DNA of 10,119 bases from Larix sibirica (taxonomy: Eukaryota; Streptophyta; Pinopsida; Pinales; Pinaceae), in the NCBI GenBank assembly GCA_004151065.3, contig NWUY0303872319.1:1-10119 (forward strand), given 5' to 3'. Below, piece after piece: positions 1 through 7,647 of the stretch. The notes under the pieces were generated by a model. It saw only the letters and a list, made by a program, of their open reading frames with translations, was not told where the DNA came from and ran no database searches. The position numbers and the translations under genes were made by a program. The number at the start of each line of letters is the position of its first letter. Within the stretch, counting starts at the first letter, position 1.

Positions 1-214
1 AAATAAAATTACGCTTTTTTTTCAAGAAAAAAAAAACAGAGATCTTATTTTGATAAAAGCTCAAAAAATATTGAGAACCTGAATGCATTCATAGTACATT
101 TGCAAAAAGCTGATTAAATATTAAAATTAACAACATGAATAATATAATAGGTGTTTTAACTCGCAGCAGAATAAATGTATATAAAAGCTGGTAAGAAAAG
201 TACTAGTGACTAAC
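1..214 (-). other. Start of intron 3 of the IST1-like gene (runs off the window)
   Basis: It opens with GTTAGT at 214. No segment encoding the next expected IST1 motif was found on the minus strand down to base 1, so the intron continues past the left edge. It contains A- and T-runs only. Confidence 0.75.
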
Positions 215-318
215 TTCTGAGATTCAATAACAGGGAGGCGGACAGTCACAAGTTCAGAGAAGAGTTCAACAATTTCATATGCATCCATAATATTTTGCTC
301 CCGGATGATATGCTCCAC
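215..318 (-). other. IST1-like gene, third coding exon
   Basis: Thirty-four codons plus two bases: VEHIIREQNIMDAYEIVEL, followed by FSELVTVRLPVIESQ and AA. The donor is AA|GTTAGT at 215/214; the split codon AA|G would encode the usual Lys or similar residue before the next segment. Ser in ELFSELV stands where Cys is common in the family. Confidence 0.92.
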
Positions 319-1822
319 CTGAAAATAACCCAAAATGCTGATATTGCATGGATTGAAGAAATAGCTTGCTTCCGAAACTTAATTTAGACTCTTGTTCATC
401 CTTTAGGAACCGAATTTGAAAATCTTTAAAACAGCCTACAGTTAACAATTCATAGGGTATTAAATAAGAATTGTCAAAAATTTCAGGATTGTACACAGAC
501 CCGGATGCGAGCAGTAGCTTCTTGCCCAGCCTGAAGAAGTTGTGCAATCTCCCTTCGCATATGTTTTAGCTGGACCTCCCTCTTATTCTTTAGCAATTTA
601 ATGCGTGGAATAGTCAGCTTCAATGCAGTTTTGCTGTTAATCAAAACAACCAACAATCAGAATCATAAAAGCTGAAAAGTTTTGAAAAGGATATCAGGTC
701 AGATCGGCACATTTTCAAACTTCTGAATCAAAGATTAACAAAAATGAAAATTCAACCATTTCCTGTCACTAAGCAGTTGCTGAAATCCTTAAAATGACTA
801 CTACTACAAATTTTCACACTAGGAGCTTATTCTTGCAGATAACAATACTAGTATTGATATTTGATTCTAACTACAATCCAATCAATTTCTGCACATTCTA
901 AAGAAACTATGATTAAACTTAATAATTAAAAAACATTTCTATATTACACATTAATTATCCATTTCCTGAACTGCAAACTGATTTTGGACAAACTGTAAAC
1001 TCTAGTGGACACTGTAAACTCTAGGAGCCTACACAAAGGGCCTTGATCTCATGATTGTCAGACATATTCTATTAAAGTAACTGTTATGGCCCGCTTCCCA
1101 CCTATATTTTGTGTATTTTTTACTTAATGTACATTTTTTGGTAATTTGGATCATAACAGTTATTTCACCACAGCCAGTCGCTTGCTATCTCTAAGATTTC
1201 TGATTTCTGAACTAGTGAAGCTCAGAGGTCAAACATAATTCCATGCTCAGCAGGCACCCACGCTCTCACGGAGGTTTGGGAGGTCCACACAGCCACTTGC
1301 AACTTTTCAATCATCATAATCTATCCTCTGAAAAAATTGTTAATAACTTACGAATTATCAAACATCAGGGTCTATCCACTTACAGTTTTGCCCATGGCGA
1401 TCAGCATGACCCTATATAAAATATCTATAACTTCTGGGTGTAGTACAATATTAAATTTTATTTAAACATAGTTATAGCAGCTCAATTAAGAGATGTAACA
1501 TGGCCCTCAGATTGATTGCAGCCTTTCTCCAATTCTAAGGTCTAAACTAGAGTTCCAACTAAATGAGATTGCAAGTACAGGAGATGGAAAAGATAATGGA
1601 AAACAACCCTAAGTATAAATCAATCACACAGTATGTACACCCATTATATTATTTCTGTCGCTAAGAAGCAGGTGAAAAAGAGCAGACATTCGGAGGTTTT
1701 GGGCAGTATAATTAATTTCTTTTATGAATAAAGACAATTGCTCAAAAGCTTCAAGAAAAACTTTGAACTCACCATCTTATTCCTTTGAAACCTTTATTGA
1801 AGAATGAATCTAGCATTGACAT
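215..1822 (-). CDS. IST1-like protein (regulator of Vps4 activity in the MVB pathway), 5' part of a split gene
   Basis: IST1-family proteins bind ESCRT-III/CHMP1 and the AAA-ATPase Vps4/SKD1 and modulate multivesicular-body sorting at endosomes. Joining 1822-1773, 633-501 and 318-215 gives 95 codons plus two bases with no stop. The conserved family N-terminus is readable: MLDSFFNKGF near residue 3, LKLTIPRIKLL in exon 2, then QEATARIR, and VEHIIREQN, YEIVELFSELV and VRLPVIESQ in exon 3. All three visible donors are GT and both visible acceptors AG; phases match across both complete introns (2, then 0). The rest of the IST1 domain (usually a CP.DLKEAI segment next) and the variable C-terminus lie beyond the left edge. 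Start: two in-frame ATGs at 1822 and 1816; I prefer 1822 because it has A at -3, and many plant homologues, as I recall them, begin MSMLD. Frame, splice sites and conserved residues are all kept, so it looks functional. Which plant IST1-like paralogue it is cannot be told. Confidence 0.93.
319..500 (-). other. Intron 2 of the IST1-like gene (182 bp)
   Basis: Starts GTCTGTGTAC at 500 and ends GGTTATTTTCAG at 319, phase 0 between the codons for Arg and Val in the family motif ARIR|VEHII. Removing it restores the contiguous conserved motif, which is the best evidence for these sites. Confidence 0.92.
501..633 (-). other. IST1-like gene, second coding exon
   Basis: One base plus 44 codons without a stop. 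It encodes KTALKLTIPRIKLLKNKREV, then QLKHMRREIAQLL, then QAGQEATARIR, the basic N-terminal helices of the IST1 domain. The acceptor is TTAACAG|C at 634/633 and the donor GG|GTCTGT at 501/500. Residue H in QLKHMRR replaces the Q I recall as usual in plant homologues, a mild change. Confidence 0.93.
634..1772 (-). other. Intron 1 of the coding region of the IST1-like gene (1139 bp)
   Basis: The intron begins GTGAGT at 1772 and ends TTAACAG at 640-634 behind a T-rich tract, phase 2. It is AT-rich. I found no gene, RNA or mobile element in it on either strand apart from a short 19-bp tandem duplication at 992-1024. The long intron is ordinary for large plant genomes. Confidence 0.88.
992..1024. 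repeat. Short tandem duplication, period 19, inside intron 1
   Basis: The 14-mer ACTGTAAACTCTAG occurs at 992-1005 and again at 1011-1024, each preceded by GGAC. It is a small replication-slippage type repeat with no visible function. Confidence 0.75.
1773..1822 (-). other. IST1-like gene, first coding exon
   Basis: Sixteen codons plus two bases, reading MSMLDSFFNKGFKGIR and ending in TG before a consensus donor GTGAGT (1772-1767). The split codon TG|C encodes the Cys that precedes KT in the family motif. The retained phase and strong donor support this exon although it is too short to show as an open frame. Confidence 0.92.
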
Positions 1823-2222
1823 CTTGGTTGAATATGCCACCGAAATGCTAAAAGACTGCAAAATCCAAATAAGAGGGATGGTTGCCTTCTCTATCTGAAG
1901 AGGGGCATGCTCAAAACCTGAAGCCAAGCTCCCTCAATACAAATCAGAGAGAAGCCAATTTCCAGATCCTGCCTCCTGATTTAGAATCTGTAGGGAGAAA
2001 TACAAATACCCAAATTACTAAATTAAAACAGATACCCAAGCTCTGCTAATCTGTAAGAAAGGTTTGTAATTTGGAAGAGATTCCATGAACAATAGAAAGC
2101 TCTATATTCCAAGCAAAATTCAATCTCATTTGAAATTTGGCGAGGAGAAAAACAAATTTAAACGATGGGATGTACCTGACAGAGAGATTGCCTCTCTACG
2201 AAGGCACCTCCTCTTATCGGTG
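1823..2222 (-). other. Probable 5' UTR of the IST1-like gene, split by a 320-bp intron
   Basis: A donor-like CAG|GTACAT sits at 2176/2175 and an acceptor-like TTTGGATTTTGCAG at 1856, followed by a 33-base leader (1855-1823) into the start codon. A non-coding exon of about 2222-2176 would begin roughly 30 bases below the TATA box. Neither leader piece has an ATG. Introns in the 5' UTR are common in plant housekeeping genes. The splice sites are inferred from consensus only, and the exact transcription start is a guess. Confidence 0.5.
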
Positions 2223-2248
2223 GATGAGGTAATATTCACACTATAAAA

Positions 2249-2257
2249 TTTATATAT
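2249..2257 (-). promoter_or_regulatory. TATA box of the IST1-like gene
   Basis: ATATATAAA on the minus strand, 427 bases upstream of the start codon and about 30 bases above the inferred first exon. Position and sequence fit a plant core promoter; AT-rich surroundings make chance matches possible. Confidence 0.55.
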
Positions 2258-2260
2258 GAC

Positions 2261-2610
2261 GCCGTTCTCAAATGTCCTTCTTCTTCCGCTCGGTTCCCCT
2301 TCAAAATACCCAAAACATTATGTAATGTGCGATGAAAACAAGTCCGTATCTTTATATTGTATTATATTGCGACCAAGCTAGTTGAAATACGTGTACACGT
2401 AAGTAACCCGGTTTCTTCATAGATTGGTCGCCACTCGCCACATCAACACAAGAATTTGGGTAGAAGGCTTCACTTTAAATAGATCAATTATGATTATAAT
2501 GGGAAAAAGCAAACAAAGTCGAATTATTCAAAATCGACATGAATTACGCGTCGTGGCCGTGGGTCAACATTGCTGCGGAAGGGTAGCTTGTCATTTTTAA
2601 TGACCCTACA
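2261..2610. other. Upstream flank of the IST1-like gene, no gene seen
   Basis: More GC-rich patches than the rest of the intergenic DNA (for example around 2535-2560, with GCGTCGTGGCCGTGGGTCAA). I saw no open frame with recognisable protein. Apart from the palindrome at 2389, it holds only possible promoter-distal sequence. Confidence 0.5.
2389..2400. promoter_or_regulatory. Perfect 12-bp palindrome ACGTGTACACGT (two inverted ACGTGT cores)
   Basis: Each half carries ACGTGT, an ABRE/G-box-like core recognised by plant bZIP factors. It lies about 130 bases above the TATA box of the IST1-like gene, a normal place for a proximal element. Function is inferred from sequence and position only. Confidence 0.4.
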
Positions 2611-2775
2611 TCTCTAGGGTAGCTCGACCAATATGAGAGGTCCCAAAGAGCATCGATTTCTTCCTAAAGCTAGGGTCCTTTTGGAATCACACCTCATATC
2701 TAAGGTGTAACCAATATGAAGGGTCCCGATGAGCATCGACTTCAAGGCTATGGTCCTTTTGAAATCGTTAGTGGG
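2611..2775. repeat. Diverged tandem repeat, two units of about 80 bp
   Basis: The stretch 2628-2660 (CCAATATGAGAGGTCCC...) matches 2711-2743 at 28 of 33 bases, and GGTCCTTTTG recurs at 2674 and 2752. Unit spacing drifts from 83 to 78 bp because of small gaps. The open frame on the minus strand across it (2835-2614) is not recognisable and is probably a by-product of the repeat. It may be a fragment of a satellite or of a mobile element. Confidence 0.7.
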
Positions 2776-2835
2776 TGCAAAGGGAGTTTGCCACCACAGT
2801 GTGGCATGGGAGCTCTTATGTGTCGATTTCTGCAT

Positions 2836-3889
2836 TTGTGTAATTTTGTTTATTTATATTATTTCCAAATTTTAGTGTGATAAAATTATTGTGTGACTAA
2901 AGTTCAAAGCTTATTATTGCATGGTTTTTCTATGTATCTTGTATTCATTTTATTTAATATATTATGTGTAATTGGCATGTCCATTTTTTAATGTTAATGT
3001 GAAGTCGTATTGGCATAAGGGTATCATTCTGTGTAGCAACTAATTCACTTTGCCACCTCAAAAACAAGTTATGACATAGAGGAGTAGTATAACAAAGAAG
3101 ATGGGTGAACAAAGTTAACCAAGGCAATCCAATATATGCACCAATGATTGATTCTAACCAAGTCATTACACACCCAAGTCGACATGATTTTACAGAATGA
3201 GGCAATGATCATTCATATTCATTGTGCACAAGGTCGGCCATTAGTACCTCCCTCCATTAATGATTTGATCATTCAATCTTGTAAATCATTTTTTTGTGAG
3301 ATTCATGAACAACAGTATTTGATCTCTATTGTATGTGTATTTGCTCAATATCTACAATATTATCACTGATGCAACCCAAGCACATAATGTTATTTCACAA
3401 TATTAGAATATTTGCTCCAATTTTATAAAATTTTATGTAATAGTAATAGATTGTATAGCTTGAACAAAAAATTGTGTTCATGGCTCTGATCTACTGGAGG
3501 TTGTTCAACTAGTCCCATTGGTTAACACCCATATCATATAATTACTTGGTATTAGTGTGTTAGTGTTACCATATATTGTGTAGATCTACAATTGTTCATG
3601 TCACTTCTTATCAAAACATCATCTAATTACATTATTGCATAGTTATCTTTGTCGCAACAATGTTTTTATCACATTATTCCATCACAATAATGTTGTCACT
3701 TTGCTTTAGCGCCATCCAAGTTGTGTTGTCTAATAAATCTCTAAAAAAATGAAAGATAATGAGCCAACCAATTGATCTTATTGGATCAATGATCATCGGT
3801 ATTATAGCTTAGACTCTATTCAATGCATTACAAAGAAACATAGTTTTCGTTAAGGTGTTTGCATACATGACTTTCAAATATATGCACTT
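2836..3889. other. AT-rich intergenic stretch with no supported feature
   Basis: Open frames on both strands (such as 2954-3205 minus and 3148-3369 plus) are under 85 codons and overlap each other. They lack recognisable motifs or plausible splice extension. I see no RNA gene and no clear repeat. Confidence 0.6.
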
Positions 3890-4153
3890 GCAAAGGTTTG
3901 TAATGGAAATTTTTGAGGAGTTTGTGAGCGAAGGTTTGTACAAAAATTGGGTCACGGTGCTAAAATTTCACTTCAATGCATCAATGCTCTTCATACAATG
4001 ACACATGAATGTTCCATTACAATACACACCAAAGGGGCAACAGTGCAAGAAAAACACCACATAACCGAGGTTTTTAGTGTTACAAGATTGGTCAAAATTA
4101 TCAAAATAACCTTCACTAAAACCTCTACTATTGAGAATGAAGGTTTTAGCAAA
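3890..4153. repeat. Cluster of short direct and inverted 'AAGGTTT' motifs
   Basis: GCAAAGGTTTGTA at 3890-3902 recurs as GCGAAGGTTTGTA at 3928-3940. CCGAGGTTTTTAGTG (4065-4079) is nearly the reverse complement of CTTCACTAAAACCTC (4111-4125), which in turn pairs with GAAGGTTTTAGC at 4139-4150 (CTAAAACCT / AGGTTTTAG, a perfect 9-bp stem). Dense short repeats in both orientations resemble the subterminal regions of plant CACTA (En/Spm) DNA transposons. No terminal CACTA repeat or target-site duplication was identified, so the class is only a suggestion. Confidence 0.4.
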
Positions 4154-4230
4154 TGTTCATTGTAACTACAAATTTTTGGCAACCAAAAGTTTTAACAAAG
4201 AATTTTTTTTGTGTGCTTCAAACAATAAGT

Positions 4231-4267
4231 TGCATCGATGTGCAAGTACTTAATACACATCGATGCA
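4231..4267. repeat. Perfect 12-bp inverted repeat around ATCGAT
   Basis: TGCATCGATGTG (4231-4242) and CACATCGATGCA (4256-4267) are exact reverse complements with a 13-base loop that contains AAGTACTT. It can form a hairpin or cruciform. No T-run or gene places it as a terminator. Confidence 0.8.
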
Positions 4268-4978
4268 TGTTTTATACTTGGAAAGCACCAATGCGTTATA
4301 TTTGATTTAGCACTACTATGTATTATATATTTTGAAAGCATCATCACATAATATTTAATAAACTATCATTGCGCATATATTCTCACACACTTGAAGTCTT
4401 GGTAATATTGATAATAATAGTAACAACAACATTGGCAATATTCTTGAAGAGAATGGTGTTGTTATTGTTGTTAGGAGCACATGTGCTCTTATTATGGTTA
4501 TATGTACTAATGCATTCATACATGTATTTTTCATTGATGCGTAACAATCATTTATATGCATTGGACAATAATTATCATTGAGACACATTGGTGTGCAAAT
4601 ATTTATGAAATGCAATATTTGGTTCAAATGAATACAATGCACCAATATGTTTCAGTGTTGAATTTCTCTGTGTTGCACATATGCAATTGCATCTTGTAAT
4701 TTTTTTTAATTTCAATTACTTATTACAACATCAAATATTATTTTAATAATATCGATTTGTATATTTTAATTAATGTTTTTTATATTGTTGACGAGCCTTG
4801 GAAATGTACCATTACGCTCATCTCCTTTTGACATTTTCATGTACTTTTAACCCCTAAATATCATATCTTGTGTCTTAAACATTGCATATGCTATCCTGTA
4901 ACTCCTTATAAATTGATGTAGTTCACAACTTTTATGGATTTTTTTAATGGAATGCATGAGTTCTTGTAAATAATTATA
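4268..4978. other. AT-rich intergenic stretch with recurring CACCAATG-like words, no gene
   Basis: Short words recur: GCACCAATGCG near 4286, CACATTGGTGTGC near 4583 (partly its reverse complement) and TGCACCAATATG near 4638. They may belong to a decayed element shared with the inverted repeat at 4231. The small open frames here (4355-4645 minus and 4369-4581 plus) overlap and lack motifs. Confidence 0.4.
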
Positions 4979-5135
4979 TGTTGGAGGCATTGATGATCTA
5001 TGTTGTAGGACAACACTAGTGTTTATTCATCTTTGTTGCAAAGACTTTGACATTTGGGAAGTCTTCTTGGTCCAAATAATTCATGCACAGTTGCTAACAA
5101 GTCTACTAATGGATATGATGAAGACTTTCACCAAC

Positions 5136-5210
5136 GTTGCTAACGAGTTTTTCTCCAGCAGTTGCTAACGAGTTTTTTTGTAGCACTCGCTAACTAACTC
5201 TCTGTTAGCA
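5136..5210. repeat. Minisatellite, 25-bp unit, three copies
   Basis: GTTGCTAACGAGTTTTT begins units at 5136 and 5161 (exactly 25 bp apart); a third, diverged unit starts at 5186 (CTCGCTAACTAAC). A further diverged GTTGCTAACAAGT lies at 5090. GTTAGCAA at 5204-5211 is the reverse complement of TTGCTAAC, so the block can also fold. In the LTR model it sits in U3. Confidence 0.75.
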
Positions 5211-5477
5211 AACAGGAAGGGGATATGAATCCTTTCTAGTACCCAGATGGCCAGGATCGGTGAAGCACGATCAGCAACATGACGCCATCATGCAATTAAA
5301 ACGACTACAATAGTAATGATTATGTTGCTAGATCATGCTCTTTTATTGATTATGCATTTTGCCACATTTCCCCTTTTTAAGCGGAAATGGATCTCAATAT
5401 TAAAAATTAATTAGATACTTTTTATTTTCTATTGCCATGAAAGGCAACAACTTCCCACTGATAAAGGATATTTTTTT

Positions 5478-5485
5478 TATAAATA
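5478..5485 (+). promoter_or_regulatory. TATA box of the candidate LTR (TATAAATA)
   Basis: TATAAATA follows a run of eight T and overlaps AATAAA at 5482-5487. Its place 500 bases into the candidate LTR fits the end of U3. It is a strong match, but its role depends on the LTR call. Confidence 0.4.
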
Positions 5486-5717
5486 AAGAGCCAAAAACTA
5501 AAGAAGTTGCATCGACTCACTTACTTACTATTTTGAGAATTGAAATTGTTTAGTTAATTCCTTTTCTATCTGTGTTTTGTGATTGTGGTTTGAGTTCAGA
5601 TCACATGTGTTGTAGGGTGAGGGCCTGCTCTACAGCACTTGGTGGATCTTAGTTGTTATTATTGTGTAGTTTCTTTAGAATTGTTTATGAATGGATTTAC
5701 TATGTTAACTGATTACA

Positions 5718-5868
5718 TTTCTTGTAGCTTTCATTTATTCAATTAGCCGTTATATTTCCTGTAGCTTAAATTTATTCGATTAGTTATTTATATTTCATGT
5801 AGCTTTCATATATTAGATTAGTTGTTTATATTTCCTGTAACTTTTACATGTTCGTGTTGTTAGCTTAT
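5718..5868. repeat. Minisatellite, 37-38-bp unit, four copies
   Basis: Units begin TTTCTTGTAGCTTTCA (5718), TTTCCTGTAGCTTAAA (5755), TTTCATGTAGCTTTCA (5793) and TTTCCTGTAACTTTTA (5831). The first three share an ATTAG core and a TTATA-like end; the fourth drifts in its second half. In the LTR model they fall in R/U5. Confidence 0.8.
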
Positions 5869-6311
5869 TACACTTCAATATCTTTTATTTGCATATTTTG
5901 ATCCAATATGTGACCCATTGATTTCATTCTATATGCCCCAAGCTTTATCAGTGTAGTTGGTTGAATGAATAAGATGAAATTAGGGTTTATTTTAGTAATT
6001 AGGAGTTTCATTTCAATTACTTTACATTCCTTGTTGAAGAAATTATGTATAACAGACAATCTAGTTGAATAGATTCAATTTGGTAATTTCTGCATGCTTT
6101 TATGGTTGCGTAGTGTTAGGATTAAAATAATATCGACAAGAAGAAACCCCCACATCAATCAACTTACCATCCCCAGACCAGGGAATCATTGTGGTTGCAT
6201 ATATAGTGTAGGTGTTTTGAAAAGTATCATGCCCCCGAGTTGATAATTAAAGTAGCCTCCAGCACATCTTGGGCACTTCAATCCCATGCATTACTAGAGG
6301 CCTTCAATTCT

Positions 6312-6329
6312 TGGTGTCATTGTTGGGGA
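6312..6329 (+). other. Decayed primer-binding site, tRNA-Asp type
   Basis: TGGTGTCATTGTTGGGGA matches the plant tRNA-Asp complement TGGCGCCGTTGCCGGGGA, the site used by Athila-like Ty3 elements, at 13 of 18 positions. All five differences are C-to-T or G-to-A and fall in CG or CHG contexts of the intact site, as expected from deamination of methylated cytosine. The tRNA sequence is recalled, not searched. Confidence 0.65.
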
Positions 6330-7046
6330 AACATCAAGAGTGCAGATATTTCACTATTTGGAGTAGGTTTTACACCACAATTAAATAACAGGGTTGGAAA
6401 CTAATATTCAACTCTACCTCCTTTGTGTGGTGGTTTGTTTGTTTTTTCTTTTCTTTGTAGAATAATTTGGAAATGGGTGCATGAACATTACTAAATAGTC
6501 CATAGGTAGACAAAGAATGAAAAAAATTGGTTGAATTTAATTGTTGAGAATGAAAAACAAAGTTATCGAGATAATAATGAATTTTTCTTTATGGAAAAAC
6601 AACATTTCTGGGTTTAAAGGTTGCAAAGAAGATGCCTTGGCCAGTATTCCAAATGGGTCTCTCTTAGTTTTTTAAATGATTAGATATTTTTATCCTTTTC
6701 TTCGGTATTTATATGAATCATTACTATTTTATTTTTTTCCGAAACAAAACCCTATCCACCTGATCACTACCATTTCATTCCTTTTTTTTAACATAAGCAA
6801 TTGCTTTATTATTGATTAGAAAAATTGTTGTGGCCATATCGGACAACATTTGTACAACATATTCTTTCATAAAAGCAACCCAACATAGTTCCTTACAAAC
6901 TATAGGAATCCTAGTTCACACCAATCAAAACATACCAAACTTCTTTTTTGGATGTATATTTTACTAAAATAAACTCTACAGTAACAACCAACAAAGATGA
7001 CACACTTAAAATTCATTACAAAAATTCAAAAAGAAGGGCCTGCCCT
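6330..7046 (+). other. Non-coding stretch after the primer-binding site, no gag seen
   Basis: It would be the untranslated leader of the plus-strand retroelement. No gag, protease or reverse-transcriptase motif follows on this strand. From about 6780 onward the sequence may belong to the minus-strand material: a T8 run at 6783-6790 would be an A-tail if read on the minus strand. A palindrome AAGCAATTGCTT lies near 6795. Confidence 0.45.
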
Positions 7047-7647
7047 CTATAGGCATGCTGCTTTGTATTCATCATCCAAGTGGAGACTCTTCAGATCTCC
7101 CATACTTGCTTCAAAATCTTCAACCTCCAAATTTTAGCCTCCAGGGTTTCCCTTGTTGAATCACCTAGTTCTTCAAATGGATCAATTTGCATTATGTCTT
7201 CATTTTCCGTTGGTTCCTCCTGATACTGGGCTTTCCCTTCAAACTACAAGTCTCGATCATGCTCAACCCTTTGACTCTTAATGGATTCAATTTCCACTTC
7301 TACTTTGATAATCTTGACTGTCAACTGAGTAAGCTATGCACTCATCACTTCCAATTAATTTTGAGTGATTGACGAATTATGAGAAACGATGCCCCTCAAA
7401 GTATTATCCTTTTCCTCCATCTTGCTAATGGCTTGCAGAATAGGAGCCATATTTTGCTCACTTTGATTCTCCACACCTCTCCCTGTAATTTCGTTTAACT
7501 CTAGTGCATTTTCCATATGGAAACAATTCTTCTTTCCCCTTCTATAGTGAATTCTGGAAGAGAATTTGATATGTCGAATCAAACTGCCAACAATTGTCCA
7601 AATTTTACTATATGCTCCCAGTTAACTCCATACCTTGCTTTCCCCAT
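7047..7647 (-). pseudogene. Broken gene of unknown identity with a coiled-coil-like section (~200 codons)
   Basis: A reading path from ATG at 7647 (MGKARYGVNWEHIVKFGQLL) runs to a TAG at 7049-7047 after ...LHLDDEYKAACL. It is broken by in-frame stops at 7581-7579, 7357-7355, 7336-7334 and 7246-7244, and by two frame changes, near 7520 and near 7110. Between the breaks the composition is strongly protein-like: polar, rich in Glu, Lys and Gln, with heptad-like stretches such as ISKMEEKDNTLRGIV and LTQLTVKIIKVEVEIESI, and an acidic C-terminal part. I do not recognise the family. A retroelement gag or accessory protein is possible given the neighbours, or a captured host gene. Low sequence complexity alone would not keep the same frame across stops, so I consider the coding origin likely. 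Confidence 0.55.

Larger units (their letters stand above)
4979..6306 (+). mobile_element. Candidate 5' LTR of a Ty3-type retrotransposon (boundaries inferred)
   Basis: The right boundary comes from the decayed primer-binding site at 6312: five bases before it the sequence ends in CTTCA, as an LTR ending in CA should. The left boundary is the nearest convincing LTR-like start, TGTTGGAGGCATTG at 4979. That gives about 1.33 kb, a usual length for Athila-like plant LTRs. It would hold a TATA box (5478) and two minisatellites. There is no second LTR copy in the window, so length, target duplication and age cannot be measured. The left end in particular is a guess. Confidence 0.4.

Noticed and set aside
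275-547. Minus-strand 90-codon open frame
   Set aside because: It overlaps IST1 exons 2 and 3 and intron 2; it reads exon 2 in the wrong frame and then intron sequence. The spliced IST1 reading explains the region.
2614-2835. Minus-strand open frame across the ~80-bp tandem repeat
   Set aside because: No recognisable motif; the repeat changes unit length between copies (83 then 78), which does not fit a conserved coding repeat.
3148-3369. Plus-strand 73-codon open frame
   Set aside because: No motif, overlaps an opposite-strand frame of similar length, and has no splice or promoter context.
4355-4645. Opposed open frames rich in Ile, Leu and Thr that look like membrane segments
   Set aside because: Hydrophobic stretches arise from TTA/ATA/ACA-rich DNA read on both strands; no support for a gene.
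5345-5400. CATTTCC...GGAAATG near 5365-5390 as a terminator hairpin
   Set aside because: Only a 7-bp stem, no relation to a gene end, and rho-independent terminators do not apply in plant nuclear DNA.
7187-7372. Plus-strand 61-codon open frame
   Set aside because: Opposite-strand reading of the better supported broken gene on the minus strand.
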